Both the position numbers and the translations under genes were made by a program. Shown here one piece after another: positions 45,309-54,110 of a stretch of 64,000 nucleotides of DNA. The notes below the pieces were generated by a model, which had not been told where the DNA came from, searched no databases, and saw nothing but the letters and a program-made list of their open reading frames with translations. Source of the stretch: Bacteroidia bacterium (lineage in GTDB: Bacteria; Bacteroidota; Bacteroidia; Flavobacteriales; Flavobacteriaceae); contig JAUIBW010000005.1 of NCBI GenBank assembly GCA_030427585.1, positions 124,001-188,000 of the forward strand. The letters run 5' to 3'. How positions within the stretch are numbered: position 1 is the stretch's first letter; each line of letters begins with the position of its first letter.

Positions 45309-46520
45309 ATGAATTTAGAAAATGCACACGCTTTACTAATAGGGGTTGGTGGAGACCTTCCGATAACCATAGATGATGCCAATGCTATTGCTAAAGTTTT
45401 AGGAGACAGTAACAAAGCAGCGTATGATCCAAAAAATGTTATTCTCTTAACAGAAAAAAATGCTACCCGGAAAAATGTCTTATCTGAGCTTCAAAACTTA
45501 GTAGAAAAAGTAAAAAATATCGAAGATGCTACAGTAGTAATTTTTTATTCTGGACATGGCGGAAAATACAAAGGCTCTAATGGTAGTGACTATTATCTCT
45601 TAACCAATGGTTTTGATCCTTATGATAGAGATAATACCATGGTAAAAGGTGATGAGTTTTCTGAGTTAATAAATAGTATAGAAGCCAACAGGCTTCTAGT
45701 AATGTTAGATTGCTGTCATGCCTCAGGAATGATAGATAAAAAGCCTTTAATCAAACTAAAAAGTGCCGATGATCAAATTGTTAATTCTAATATAGAAATA
45801 CTAAAGAAACTAAAATCCGGAACGGGAAAGGTATTTATTACCTCATGTGATGATGATGAACAATCTGTGATTTTACCCGAGTCAAAAAACAGCTTGTTTA
45901 CCGAAGTAGTTCTGGAAGCTCTTGAAGGTTATGCCAGTAATGGTGAAGAGTATGTGGGAATCGTAGATATACTTTATCATGTACTAAGGCAAGTCCCTAA
46001 AAGAATTGGGGGCTATAATCATATACAAAGACCTATAATAAACAAAATAGATCTTTTAAGCCCAGATTTTTTTATTTGCAAGATAGCTAAGTATCTACAA
46101 ACTGATGAGTTTAGGAGTAAATCAAATCCTGTAGATAAAAGCCAGTTAGAAAAGTTAGCTAACCAATTCAACATCGAAAACTGTAGCGAGCCTATAGTTA
46201 TCTCTAATAATAGTGGTCCTATAGAAGTAATCGAAGATACTACCCTAAAGTCGAAAACACTCAAAGAGATAGCATCTTTAATAACTCAAGGAGAAACAGA
46301 AAAAGCAATATCACAATTTGTAGACATCACAAAAACACAATTAGCTGATTACAAAAATCAATCACATTTATTGGCATATAAATATAATGTATTGCTTAAT
46401 GATAAAATGATGGATGATATTGACGATCAATCATATAGAAAAGAATTAACCAAGATAGCACGAGCTCTACATTTTTTTATTGAAAAAGCAGAGAAAGATC
46501 TCAATTCTCTTTCAGAATAA
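45309..46520 (+). CDS. Caspase-like cysteine protease (C14) with C-terminal EAD11-like domain
   Basis: A 403-residue protein without signal peptide. The N-terminal caspase p20-type domain has catalytic His83 in IFYSGHGG and Cys136 in MLDCCHASGM, and SGHGGKYKGSNG for the loop between. After a linker, residues about 315-400 form a helical module (IASLITQGETEKAISQFVD, HLLAYKYNVLLNDKM, LTKIARALHFFIEKAE) like effector-associated domain 11, an adaptor that recruits effectors by homotypic contacts. It is the first gene of a four-gene operon, 56 bp before the next. The likely role is regulated proteolysis in defence or cell suicide. Confidence 0.88.
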   Translation: MNLENAHALLIGVGGDLPITIDDANAIAKVLGDSNKAAYDPKNVILLTEKNATRKNVLSELQNLVEKVKNIEDATVVIFYSGHGGKYKGSNGSDYYLLTNGFDPYDRDNTMVKGDEFSELINSIEANRLLVMLDCCHASGMIDKKPLIKLKSADDQIVNSNIEILKKLKSGTGKVFITSCDDDEQSVILPESKNSLFTEVVLEALEGYASNGEEYVGIVDILYHVLRQVPKRIGGYNHIQRPIINKIDLLSPDFFICKIAKYLQTDEFRSKSNPVDKSQLEKLANQFNIENCSEPIVISNNSGPIEVIEDTTLKSKTLKEIASLITQGETEKAISQFVDITKTQLADYKNQSHLLAYKYNVLLNDKMMDDIDDQSYRKELTKIARALHFFIEKAEKDLNSLSE

Positions 46521-46576
46521 ATCTTTTTAAATCATTAGTAACAAACTCGCAGTATTAAACTTTTAAACAATGTATT

Positions 46577-49500
46577 ATGAACCTTCTTCTCACATCTATA
46601 ATCACTTTTTTAATCTGGTTGTTTTTAAAAAAAGTGATAATCCCTTGGACTCTTAATAGGAGTTTTAAGTATAAAAAATTTGGTGAACTTTCTAAAATTG
46701 GACAGCTAGCTGCATTTGGGTATGTAAAAAAACTCTCTTTTATCGCTTCGATAACTTATTTTTCTATTTGGTTATTTTTAAAAATATTACATCTATTTAC
46801 ATACGTATTCAAGGATTCTTCTGGGGTAATCGATAATGTGCTTAATATACTAACATGGTCTGAAAGAACCATTGAAAGTATAGACAATCGCAAGTTTTAC
46901 TTTTTACTAATCATCTTATGTATTGTAGTGATTGCTTTGATTATCAGAAATGCCAAACAGTTTGGAAAATCTGTGTATGCAGAATTATATGAAAAATATC
47001 AACGAGGAGAACTTGCTTATGAAGCTCCTTCACTAAAAATGGATGAGATATCAGATAGTATTGCTAAAGCTGAAGAAGAGTATAGACGAATCTTTTCGAT
47101 AAATCCTGATAAACTAACCTTAAAAGAAAAGGAAGGAGTAAAAAACAACCTGGAATATCTGAATAATATCATATGGGCGCTGAAACATCAATTGAAAGAA
47201 CAAGACATCAGACGTCGAATTATACCAAGTATAGAAAAAGTAGATAATAATTCAAACTCAAAAAATTCTTTTAGGGAAAAAATAATACTCTTTTTTAGTA
47301 GTAAAGGCTTGATAAACTCTCTGTATCGAACCAGCAGAGCTATTAGCTCGCTAGGCCTGGTGTTTATTTTACTATCCTTTATGGCAGCATCTTCATCTAT
47401 CATTACTTCAGACACTAATAAGACAGCTACCAAACTTACCGAGTTTCAACTACAGGCACACCAAAGTAAGCTTGATAAGGAATGGAGAAAAATAGTTACT
47501 ACAAACAATACGTCCCAAAAGGATAATGATAAAGAATGGAATGAGGAAGATGAAGAGACTGTAAATCAAATCAGTATCATTTTTGAACGCCAAATCGCCA
47601 AAGTATTAGCCAAAAATGCTGATAATGCACCTAATTCGACAGATGCTTTCAAAATAAGAGCAAATATAGTACGAGAAAATATTCTAAAAACCTATGCCAC
47701 AAAAACCGATGGGGCTCCCAAAAAAGGATATAAAGTTTATGAGCAAAAAACAAATGGAACCACCTCTAATGCTGAGTATGCAAAAAAGTATCGTAAAACA
47801 TATGCCGAAAACATAAACCCCAAAGAGCCTACGACAGATATAGGAAAGCAATTTAAAGAAAAGCTTAAAAAAGATGTAAAATCTAATAGAACAATATTAG
47901 AGCAATTAAAGGCAAAAGTAAAAAATTACAAAGGTACTTTTAGCAAGCCTGCAAGTATGAGAGAAGTGGCAGGTATGATTTTAGGAGAAAGCTATGAAGA
48001 ATTTTCAGGTGAATTGGGGCGCATGTTACAATCACAAAATATAGAAGCAAAACTTGGACAGGATTTAGCAGAGCATATCGGTAATAAAACAGTAAAAAAC
48101 TGGATTCAAAAACAAGAAAAACAATTTCCAATTGATTTAGTAAATAAAACCGTAAAAGAAGCTATCGATAACATTTCTACCCCCAATACTCAGGCAGATC
48201 AATTTATGGCATATGCTGTCGAAGATTTGAATTTTCCAAAAGCAGCAGATATTGCTGTAAACTTATCTGAAGAACATAAACCTTCTCTTTCTTATAATCA
48301 ATTGAGCAACACAAAAGTTAATAATTCAAAACTAGCCGTTAAAAAATTAGCAGGTTTAAATCCTAAGCATGGTTTGCGAATGACAGAATCCCTGGCAGAT
48401 CTAAATCATTATTTCCCGGGACAAGTAGGTGCTGATCTCGGTTCGGCAGCCGCCCAGGTTGCTAGTGAATTATCAGGGAATATTGCATCCCTTAATGCTT
48501 CTGGCAGGAGTTCTGTAAATTCCCCCAGATCTACTTCCAGAAAAAGCGTAACTCGAGCCAGAAGCTTTAAAGCTTTAAAAGGCTTTCGTAGAGTTGGTGG
48601 TGTACTGATTGGGCAAGACCCCACCAATACTGGAAAAACTGGTGTTAACTTTACAGATATCACCTGGAAAACTAACGGTAAAAAACTAGAGATATACCTA
48701 AAAAGAGTAGATGGTAAAGTGCTATTTGTGGGCAGTTATGATAGAGATATTGTACAACAGGCCTTAAGTTATGTTGCCGATGGGAGACCCTTAGCTGTAA
48801 CTATGGTACAGGCCAATCCTTTACCTTTTCTTAAAATATTATTACATCCCTCATTAGTAAATACAGACTTAGGCTGTAAAGCAATTGACCTAGATAGGTT
48901 AGTAGATAAATATGCTGGGAGCGATTCTAATTATCAAATAAAAAAGGCATTGAAATCTTATGGATACCAGGAACTCTTATACCGCTATATAAGTTTACAA
49001 ATTGTTGCTATACAAAATCAGGAAGCAAAACTAGCACTATATGACAGGTTAATCGAGCTAGAAAAAACGCTACAAAATGAATGGAAAAACATCTATACGA
49101 TACTATCTGATGGGAAAATCTTAAATAACCCTAATCTATCTCATATGAAAAACAAGCCCAGATATTTTAATCAAAATGTTGTACAATTAATTAAAACTGC
49201 TATCGAAAAATCGAATGGGCATTTTTTTATGTTTAAATACTATGTAAAACAGAATGATATTGATAGTAATCTGGAATCTCTTATTTTATGTGAAACAGAG
49301 CTTTGGTCAGGAGTTCGAGAATTGCCATACAAAGTAGACAAGGAACTTTCTTTTTTAAGACCTCGGGATACTAAGAATTCTTCATTTTTCCCTCTTCGTT
49401 TTATTCGTCAAATTACGTATAACCGAATATCAGAAGATGATACATTTGATGAAGATATTATAGATCCTTGGGAATTCCCTCAACTCAAAGCCTCAGGAAC

Positions 49501-49852
49501 TATAGAAAGAATGGTTAGGAATGGAATTTACAACAATGGTTCAGATCGTCCTGTATTGAAACGGATGCAGTCTTTTTCATTAGTACAACGATTATTTAGA
49601 GTGATCTTAAACGGAGATTTAGGGAAATCTTTCCCTGTAGAAAAACTAGCCATTTTGGCAGAAGAAACACAAAATGATATCGAAACACTACCTACTCCTA
49701 CCTGGAACTCTAGTGGAATGACATGGAAAATTGCAAAGCAGCAATTCGGCAAAAACATGAATCCCGAAGTATTAGAAAATTTAAAACTACTATGGCACTC
49801 CCAGGAAATTGATGCATATAAAAATAGATTTCCATGTAAACCCAAATCCTAA
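46577..49852 (+). CDS. Large multi-helix membrane protein of unknown family, in the caspase operon
   Basis: A 1091-residue protein. Transmembrane helices are visible near residues 3-22, 50-75, 105-125 and 262-282. A long hydrophilic, Lys/Thr-rich central part (about 285-640) with possible coiled coils follows. The C-terminal 450 residues look globular and contain GGVLIGQDPTNTGKTGVNFTD, VGSYDRDIVQQALSYVADGRP and LKILLHPSLVNTDLGCKAID (each read in part), a block I have a sense of having met in unnamed proteins but cannot name. It could be the caspase's substrate, pore or scaffold; the gap to the next gene is only 5 bp. Confidence 0.75.
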   Translation: MNLLLTSIITFLIWLFLKKVIIPWTLNRSFKYKKFGELSKIGQLAAFGYVKKLSFIASITYFSIWLFLKILHLFTYVFKDSSGVIDNVLNILTWSERTIESIDNRKFYFLLIILCIVVIALIIRNAKQFGKSVYAELYEKYQRGELAYEAPSLKMDEISDSIAKAEEEYRRIFSINPDKLTLKEKEGVKNNLEYLNNIIWALKHQLKEQDIRRRIIPSIEKVDNNSNSKNSFREKIILFFSSKGLINSLYRTSRAISSLGLVFILLSFMAASSSIITSDTNKTATKLTEFQLQAHQSKLDKEWRKIVTTNNTSQKDNDKEWNEEDEETVNQISIIFERQIAKVLAKNADNAPNSTDAFKIRANIVRENILKTYATKTDGAPKKGYKVYEQKTNGTTSNAEYAKKYRKTYAENINPKEPTTDIGKQFKEKLKKDVKSNRTILEQLKAKVKNYKGTFSKPASMREVAGMILGESYEEFSGELGRMLQSQNIEAKLGQDLAEHIGNKTVKNWIQKQEKQFPIDLVNKTVKEAIDNISTPNTQADQFMAYAVEDLNFPKAADIAVNLSEEHKPSLSYNQLSNTKVNNSKLAVKKLAGLNPKHGLRMTESLADLNHYFPGQVGADLGSAAAQVASELSGNIASLNASGRSSVNSPRSTSRKSVTRARSFKALKGFRRVGGVLIGQDPTNTGKTGVNFTDITWKTNGKKLEIYLKRVDGKVLFVGSYDRDIVQQALSYVADGRPLAVTMVQANPLPFLKILLHPSLVNTDLGCKAIDLDRLVDKYAGSDSNYQIKKALKSYGYQELLYRYISLQIVAIQNQEAKLALYDRLIELEKTLQNEWKNIYTILSDGKILNNPNLSHMKNKPRYFNQNVVQLIKTAIEKSNGHFFMFKYYVKQNDIDSNLESLILCETELWSGVRELPYKVDKELSFLRPRDTKNSSFFPLRFIRQITYNRISEDDTFDEDIIDPWEFPQLKASGTIERMVRNGIYNNGSDRPVLKRMQSFSLVQRLFRVILNGDLGKSFPVEKLAILAEETQNDIETLPTPTWNSSGMTWKIAKQQFGKNMNPEVLENLKLLWHSQEIDAYKNRFPCKPKS

Positions 49853-49857
49853 TTCAT

Positions 49858-50484
49858 TTGAATATTATGAACTCTACCATTGAAGATATATTAAATAAAG
49901 CTCGTAATTTTATTGCAAATGACAACATTACACAAGCCATTAATGAATTAAACAAAGTTTCTGAAATAGACATTGAATATAAAAACTATCTAATATTATC
50001 AAAAAATAACTTTAATACATTAAAAACAGAGTATCATACAGGTTTGATAACATTTGATACTTATTCTATAAAAAAAATCAAAATTTGCCATACCTTATTA
50101 AGCATTATAAGTAAGATTGAATCCAATAGCAATCAGTGGGAAGAAAAAGAATTAGAAAAAAAAACAAAAACTAAAAAAACACCATTAAAACTGTTGACCA
50201 TTATTTTTTCAATTTCACTTCTACTCACTTGTGTTTATTTTGTAAAACGCAATACTTGTCAAGAATTTTTTGAGGAAGGAAAATACAATGAGGCATACGA
50301 ATGCTCTAAATCTCTAATTTTAGCATTCGAATCCAAAGAACAAAAAGATAACTATAAGAATTCTAAATTTATATCACTGGGAGATAAAGCCTATTTGGAT
50401 GTTAATGTTAAAAAAGCAGAGCTAAATTATAATGAAGTTGATACTAGTATAAGAGAACTACATCTATCTAAAAACTTGACATAA
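49858..50484 (+). CDS. Small membrane protein with N-terminal EAD11-like domain (possible C-terminal frameshift)
   Basis: A 208-residue protein whose first 85 residues resemble the caspase C-terminal module (ILNKARNFIANDNITQAINEL, LSKNNFNTLKTEYHTGLI, IKICHTLLSIISKIE). A transmembrane helix lies at about 116-135, then a polar C-terminus. The current stop at 50484 may be premature: a -1 frame continues to 50615 with sensible protein (see the next feature). It starts 5 bp after the 1091-residue gene, so it is co-translated with it. It presumably anchors caspase at the membrane. Confidence 0.75.
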   Translation: MNIMNSTIEDILNKARNFIANDNITQAINELNKVSEIDIEYKNYLILSKNNFNTLKTEYHTGLITFDTYSIKKIKICHTLLSIISKIESNSNQWEEKELEKKTKTKKTPLKLLTIIFSISLLLTCVYFVKRNTCQEFFEEGKYNEAYECSKSLILAFESKEQKDNYKNSKFISLGDKAYLDVNVKKAELNYNEVDTSIRELHLSKNLT

Positions 50485-50615
50485 TATATCTAGTAAAGAA
50501 ATTTAATGCAAATAATAATATAAAAAACCTCATAAAAAATAAAGTTATTGATTCTTCGCGTATTAAAAACACAAAAATAAATCCTCCTGATACTTTAGTA
50601 CAAACTCCTAATTAG
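50472..50615 (+). pseudogene. Out-of-frame continuation of the EAD-membrane protein
   Basis: In the -1 frame the sequence reads KLDIIYLVKKFNANNNIKNL and ends DTLVQTPN with TAG. It directly overlaps the in-frame end of the 208-residue protein, so a one-base indel (or assembly error, or programmed slippage at TCT-AAA-AAC) probably split the gene's 3' part. Confidence 0.4.
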
Positions 50616-50660
50616 TCACTAATAAAAATATTTAACTTAAACTTTAGAATATGTAAGAAA

Positions 50661-51425
50661 ATGAGATTTAATAAAATAAGAAAATTAATCATCAATAATA
50701 ACATAGAAGAAGCAATTCAGATTTTGTTGGATAATGGTAATTCTGAAGTAAAAAACAAAATTACAGCGTTAGGGTCTCAATACAACGCATGGATAGATAA
50801 AGATGTTATGGATATTGGAGCTCCTATCGAGGAGCGTAATCGAATTGTATACGAAATTCTTACTTTGATTACAGAAACTGAAAAAGCAACTGTTACCGGG
50901 CGAAAACTTAAAAAATTAGAAAACCTTGCTACAGTAGAAAAAGAACTCTCTGCAACTTTTGAAAAGCTATCCTCATTACGTAGCAAAGGAGCAATCGATC
51001 TTTTTATGGAATGGTTCAGGAAAACTAATCCAGAAGCTTATAATACCCTATTAATCGAAGAAAGAAACCTGGGAAAAGCCACCAGTCTTAATAATGTTCT
51101 TTCTACTTTAAACCTAAACGAATTTATACTTGAGTATGGGCTTAAAGCACCAGCAAATCAAATACAAGAGTATATCTCCAGAAAAAATGATGAAATTCCG
51201 AAGTTTTTCAATGGTTGGATGGATTATAACAAACAGAAAAACTTCAAAATAAAAACACTGGTTAACTCTATCCCTGGAAAATTCAAAAAACATAAGATGC
51301 TATTATCTGGTGTGCTTGGCAGTTTTATAGGCACACTTGCATTTAACATCATTGAAAACTACTTGGATGACATTTCAGGTGATAACGGGCCTGAAGAATC
51401 AGAAATGGATGATGACGATGATTAG
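50661..51425 (+). CDS. Membrane protein with N-terminal EAD11-like domain and acidic tail
   Basis: A 254-residue protein. Residues 1-75 fit the EAD11 pattern (IRKLIINNNIEEAIQILLD, ALGSQYNAWIDKDVM, RNRIVYEILTLITETE). A helical middle (about 85-205, with FFNGWMDYNKQKN) precedes one transmembrane helix (about 213-233) and a cluster of Asp/Glu (EESEMDDDDD) at the very end. The gap to the upstream gene is 176 bp but on the same strand, so it belongs to the caspase operon or follows it. It is another candidate membrane-anchored adaptor of the caspase. Confidence 0.75.
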   Translation: MRFNKIRKLIINNNIEEAIQILLDNGNSEVKNKITALGSQYNAWIDKDVMDIGAPIEERNRIVYEILTLITETEKATVTGRKLKKLENLATVEKELSATFEKLSSLRSKGAIDLFMEWFRKTNPEAYNTLLIEERNLGKATSLNNVLSTLNLNEFILEYGLKAPANQIQEYISRKNDEIPKFFNGWMDYNKQKNFKIKTLVNSIPGKFKKHKMLLSGVLGSFIGTLAFNIIENYLDDISGDNGPEESEMDDDDD

Positions 51426-51717
51426 TTGGTGGTTATTATAATTGAATATCTTGTATGCATTACACTACATGAATATGTGCAAATTAGATAACTAATAAGA
51501 ATAGTTTAACATTATTTTCTCTGTTTTTTCAAGAAAGTAACACCAAAAAGATAATATAGTATCATATTTACCTAACTTATAGTGCAAAACCCATACGATA
51601 TCACTATGTTTTTTGAGGAATCACCAAATTGAACATTTCTTTAAAATTAAACTTCTGATTAATAATCTATTATTATTTTTTAAGGCTTAAAATTTATTCC
51701 AAATATAGCATAGTCAT

Positions 51718-53007
51718 TTATTGTAGCCATGCTTGTAGCTTATCATAGATTTTCCTCTGATCTTCTTTTGAGAAATTTTTAATTCTGGTGCTATGACTTC
51801 CTTTGGGTAATACCATTTTTAAGGCATTTACATGAGGTTTTGGAGTAGGTGAACATGCTCCCCAAGGGTCATATTCTCCATAAATATAAATGATATGATC
51901 ACCTTCATTCTCTACATAATCCCTAACCTTTTTAATATAATCCTGATCATACACCATACTAACATTTTTAGGTGCGAATCTCATATTAGTTGGCTGTTCT
52001 ACCACTTTAATTAAATTCTGTACAGGAGTAGTGTCAAATCCGTAATATCCAAGTTCTACCATATGTTGATAATAAGAAGGTAACAGGTCGTGATATGTTT
52101 TATCATTGTAGAAACTAATTCCCACTACTTTATTAAGGTAAGCAAACAAAGTGGCAGCATCAACATGCCCATTAGGAATATCATCACACTTCCCTCCCCA
52201 TTGCCAGAAAGAAAAAGGAAATTCTAGTACCGCATATTCTAGAGCCTCTTCTGGGGGTACTTTTGTAAAACTCATTTTCTTTTTTCTAGAATGCCGATCA
52301 ATTTCTTTTAAAAGAGCCTCTCTTCGAGTTAACAATAATCGTTGAAAATTAGTAATCTTAGTTCTGCACTCATCGGTTCCAACAGTATCGATATGTTCTT
52401 GCGTTCTTGGGTCTTCTCGGGTATTAATCAAAGGAGCAACATAGGAAACTGCAGCATCCATATCTTTTGGGTACTTTGATTTATAAATCAATACAGTCTC
52501 CCCTCCTTTACTTATTCCTGTAGAAATCCATTTGTTGGTATATATTTTTTTAAGTTTAGTAACCAAAAGATGATAATCCTGAATAGCCAGATCATTGGTC
52601 AGGTACTTCCATGGAATCGGATTGGGTCTTGATTTTCCATAAAATCGATATTCTACCATAACCTGGTTTGCCTTTAACAGACTACTCAACTCATATGTTC
52701 GATGTTTTGCAGAATACCCTTCAGTAACTAATACTGTGGGCTGCGAATAATCAGAATGAGAGAGATATACATAATGATCAAAAGTTCCTGCATCTGGATT
52801 ATTGTGGTCTAATGGTTGTTTTAATATCAATCGGTACGATTCTGTAAAATGATCATTTACCTGTATTGCGCTTATATCTGCTGTAGGGAACAGATTTCTT
52901 AGTTTTTGCTCAAAGGATATTTCAGCAGTAGGTGGCACCGAACTTTTACAAGAAAAAAGAGAAAGATTAACAAGAAGTAGTACTAATATATACTTAGTTC
53001 GATTCAT
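51718..53007 (-). CDS. S37-family secreted serine peptidase (tripeptidyl aminopeptidase-like), lipoprotein
   Basis: A 429-residue lipoprotein (lipobox LFSC, Cys20) with the alpha/beta-hydrolase fold of S37/PS-10 peptidases. The nucleophile elbow is STGISKGGET, with the Ser in GISKGG. Further segments are LKQPLDHNNPDAGTFDHYVYL, VEYRFYGKSRPNP and YGEYDPWGACSP (the Asp), and KGSHSTRI (the His), each read in part. It would free short peptides in the periplasm or at the cell surface. Its promoter region is shared with the hydroxyproline genes at 53151. Confidence 0.85.
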   Translation of the reverse strand: MNRTKYILVLLLVNLSLFSCKSSVPPTAEISFEQKLRNLFPTADISAIQVNDHFTESYRLILKQPLDHNNPDAGTFDHYVYLSHSDYSQPTVLVTEGYSAKHRTYELSSLLKANQVMVEYRFYGKSRPNPIPWKYLTNDLAIQDYHLLVTKLKKIYTNKWISTGISKGGETVLIYKSKYPKDMDAAVSYVAPLINTREDPRTQEHIDTVGTDECRTKITNFQRLLLTRREALLKEIDRHSRKKKMSFTKVPPEEALEYAVLEFPFSFWQWGGKCDDIPNGHVDAATLFAYLNKVVGISFYNDKTYHDLLPSYYQHMVELGYYGFDTTPVQNLIKVVEQPTNMRFAPKNVSMVYDQDYIKKVRDYVENEGDHIIYIYGEYDPWGACSPTPKPHVNALKMVLPKGSHSTRIKNFSKEDQRKIYDKLQAWLQ

Positions 53008-53058
53008 AAAATAAATAGTTTTTAATATTTTAAAGATAACCTAAAAGACTATTGACTT

Positions 53059-53091
53059 AATGATACTATATTACCTAAGAATGGTATCATT
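53059..53091. promoter_or_regulatory. Inverted repeat in the shared promoter of the S37 and hydroxyproline genes
   Basis: AATGATAC and GTATCATT are perfect complements 17 bp apart. Inside it TGATACTATATTACCTA nearly repeats at 60753-60770 before the DHDPS-family gene, so a common regulator is possible. Confidence 0.45.
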
Positions 53092-53150
53092 TTAATAAGA
53101 TTTAAGTTAGTATGCCATTACGAATTAGTATTTATTTACATTTATAACCT

Positions 53151-54110
53151 ATGGATACAATTGTTCAGATCAATACCGATTTTATTGAAAGTAACACTAA
53201 TTTTAATGAGCTAATTGCTGAATTAAAAAACAAATTTGCATCAGATTCTATACTGGTGCCTATGCGCCATCATCATGATTTTCCAAACCCTGTGGTTCAG
53301 GAAGATTCTACGCTATTGTTGATGCCTGCCTGGAATCCTGGTAAAGAAGCAGGGGTAAAAATCGTAACGGTAAGTCCCAAAAACGGGCAGTTTGATTTAC
53401 CCTCGATTCAAGGTACATATTTGTATATGGACGCCATTAAAGGTACTATCAAAGCAATAATCGAGGCAAAAAGTTTGACCGTAAAACGAACTGCTTCGGC
53501 CTCTGCCCTGGCATCATCGTATTTATCTAAACCTGATGCTTCTTCCTTATTAATGATCGGTACAGGTGCACTCTCTACTAATCTAATTAAAGCGCATGCC
53601 AGTGTAAGACCTATTAAAACTGTCTATATCTGGGGAAGGAATTATGAAAAAGCGAAAAAAATCTCAGCTAAATTAGAAGGAGAAAGTTTTCATATCCATG
53701 CTATACCTACAATCGAAGAAAAAATTTCTGAAGTCGATATTATATCCTGTGCAACATTATCCAAAACTCCTTTGGTGTTGGGTAATTATTTAAAAGCCGG
53801 ACAGCATATAGATTTAGTTGGAGCCTACAAAAAGGATATGCGCGAAGCTGATAATGAAAGTATAAAAAAAGCTACTGTCTTTGTAGACACTTATCAGGGG
53901 GGACTTAAAGAAAGTGGAGATATTGTTATTCCTCTTAAAGAAGGTATTCTAAAAGAAGAAGATATCAAAGCTGATTTATTCGAACTCTGCTCTGAAGCTA
54001 AACAAGGAAGAACTAGTGATCGTGAAATAACTGTTTTTAAATCTGTAGGACATGCTCTTGAAGATTTAGCAGCAGCTACTTATTATTATAATCAATATAC
54101 GCATGAGTAA
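53151..54110 (+). CDS. Ornithine cyclodeaminase-family reductase, likely delta1-pyrroline-2-carboxylate reductase
   Basis: A 319-residue member of the ornithine cyclodeaminase/mu-crystallin family: PMRHHHDFPNP near the start, SALASSYLSKPDASSLLMIGTGALS (Rossmann loop GTGALST read in part), YIWGRNYEKAKKI and HIDLVGAYKKDMREAD. Its partner, overlapping by 8 bp, is a trans-3-hydroxyproline dehydratase that makes delta1-pyrroline-2-carboxylate. The pair would reduce that product to L-proline using NAD(P)H. The assignment rests on the gene pair. Confidence 0.82.
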   Translation: MDTIVQINTDFIESNTNFNELIAELKNKFASDSILVPMRHHHDFPNPVVQEDSTLLLMPAWNPGKEAGVKIVTVSPKNGQFDLPSIQGTYLYMDAIKGTIKAIIEAKSLTVKRTASASALASSYLSKPDASSLLMIGTGALSTNLIKAHASVRPIKTVYIWGRNYEKAKKISAKLEGESFHIHAIPTIEEKISEVDIISCATLSKTPLVLGNYLKAGQHIDLVGAYKKDMREADNESIKKATVFVDTYQGGLKESGDIVIPLKEGILKEEDIKADLFELCSEAKQGRTSDREITVFKSVGHALEDLAAATYYYNQYTHE

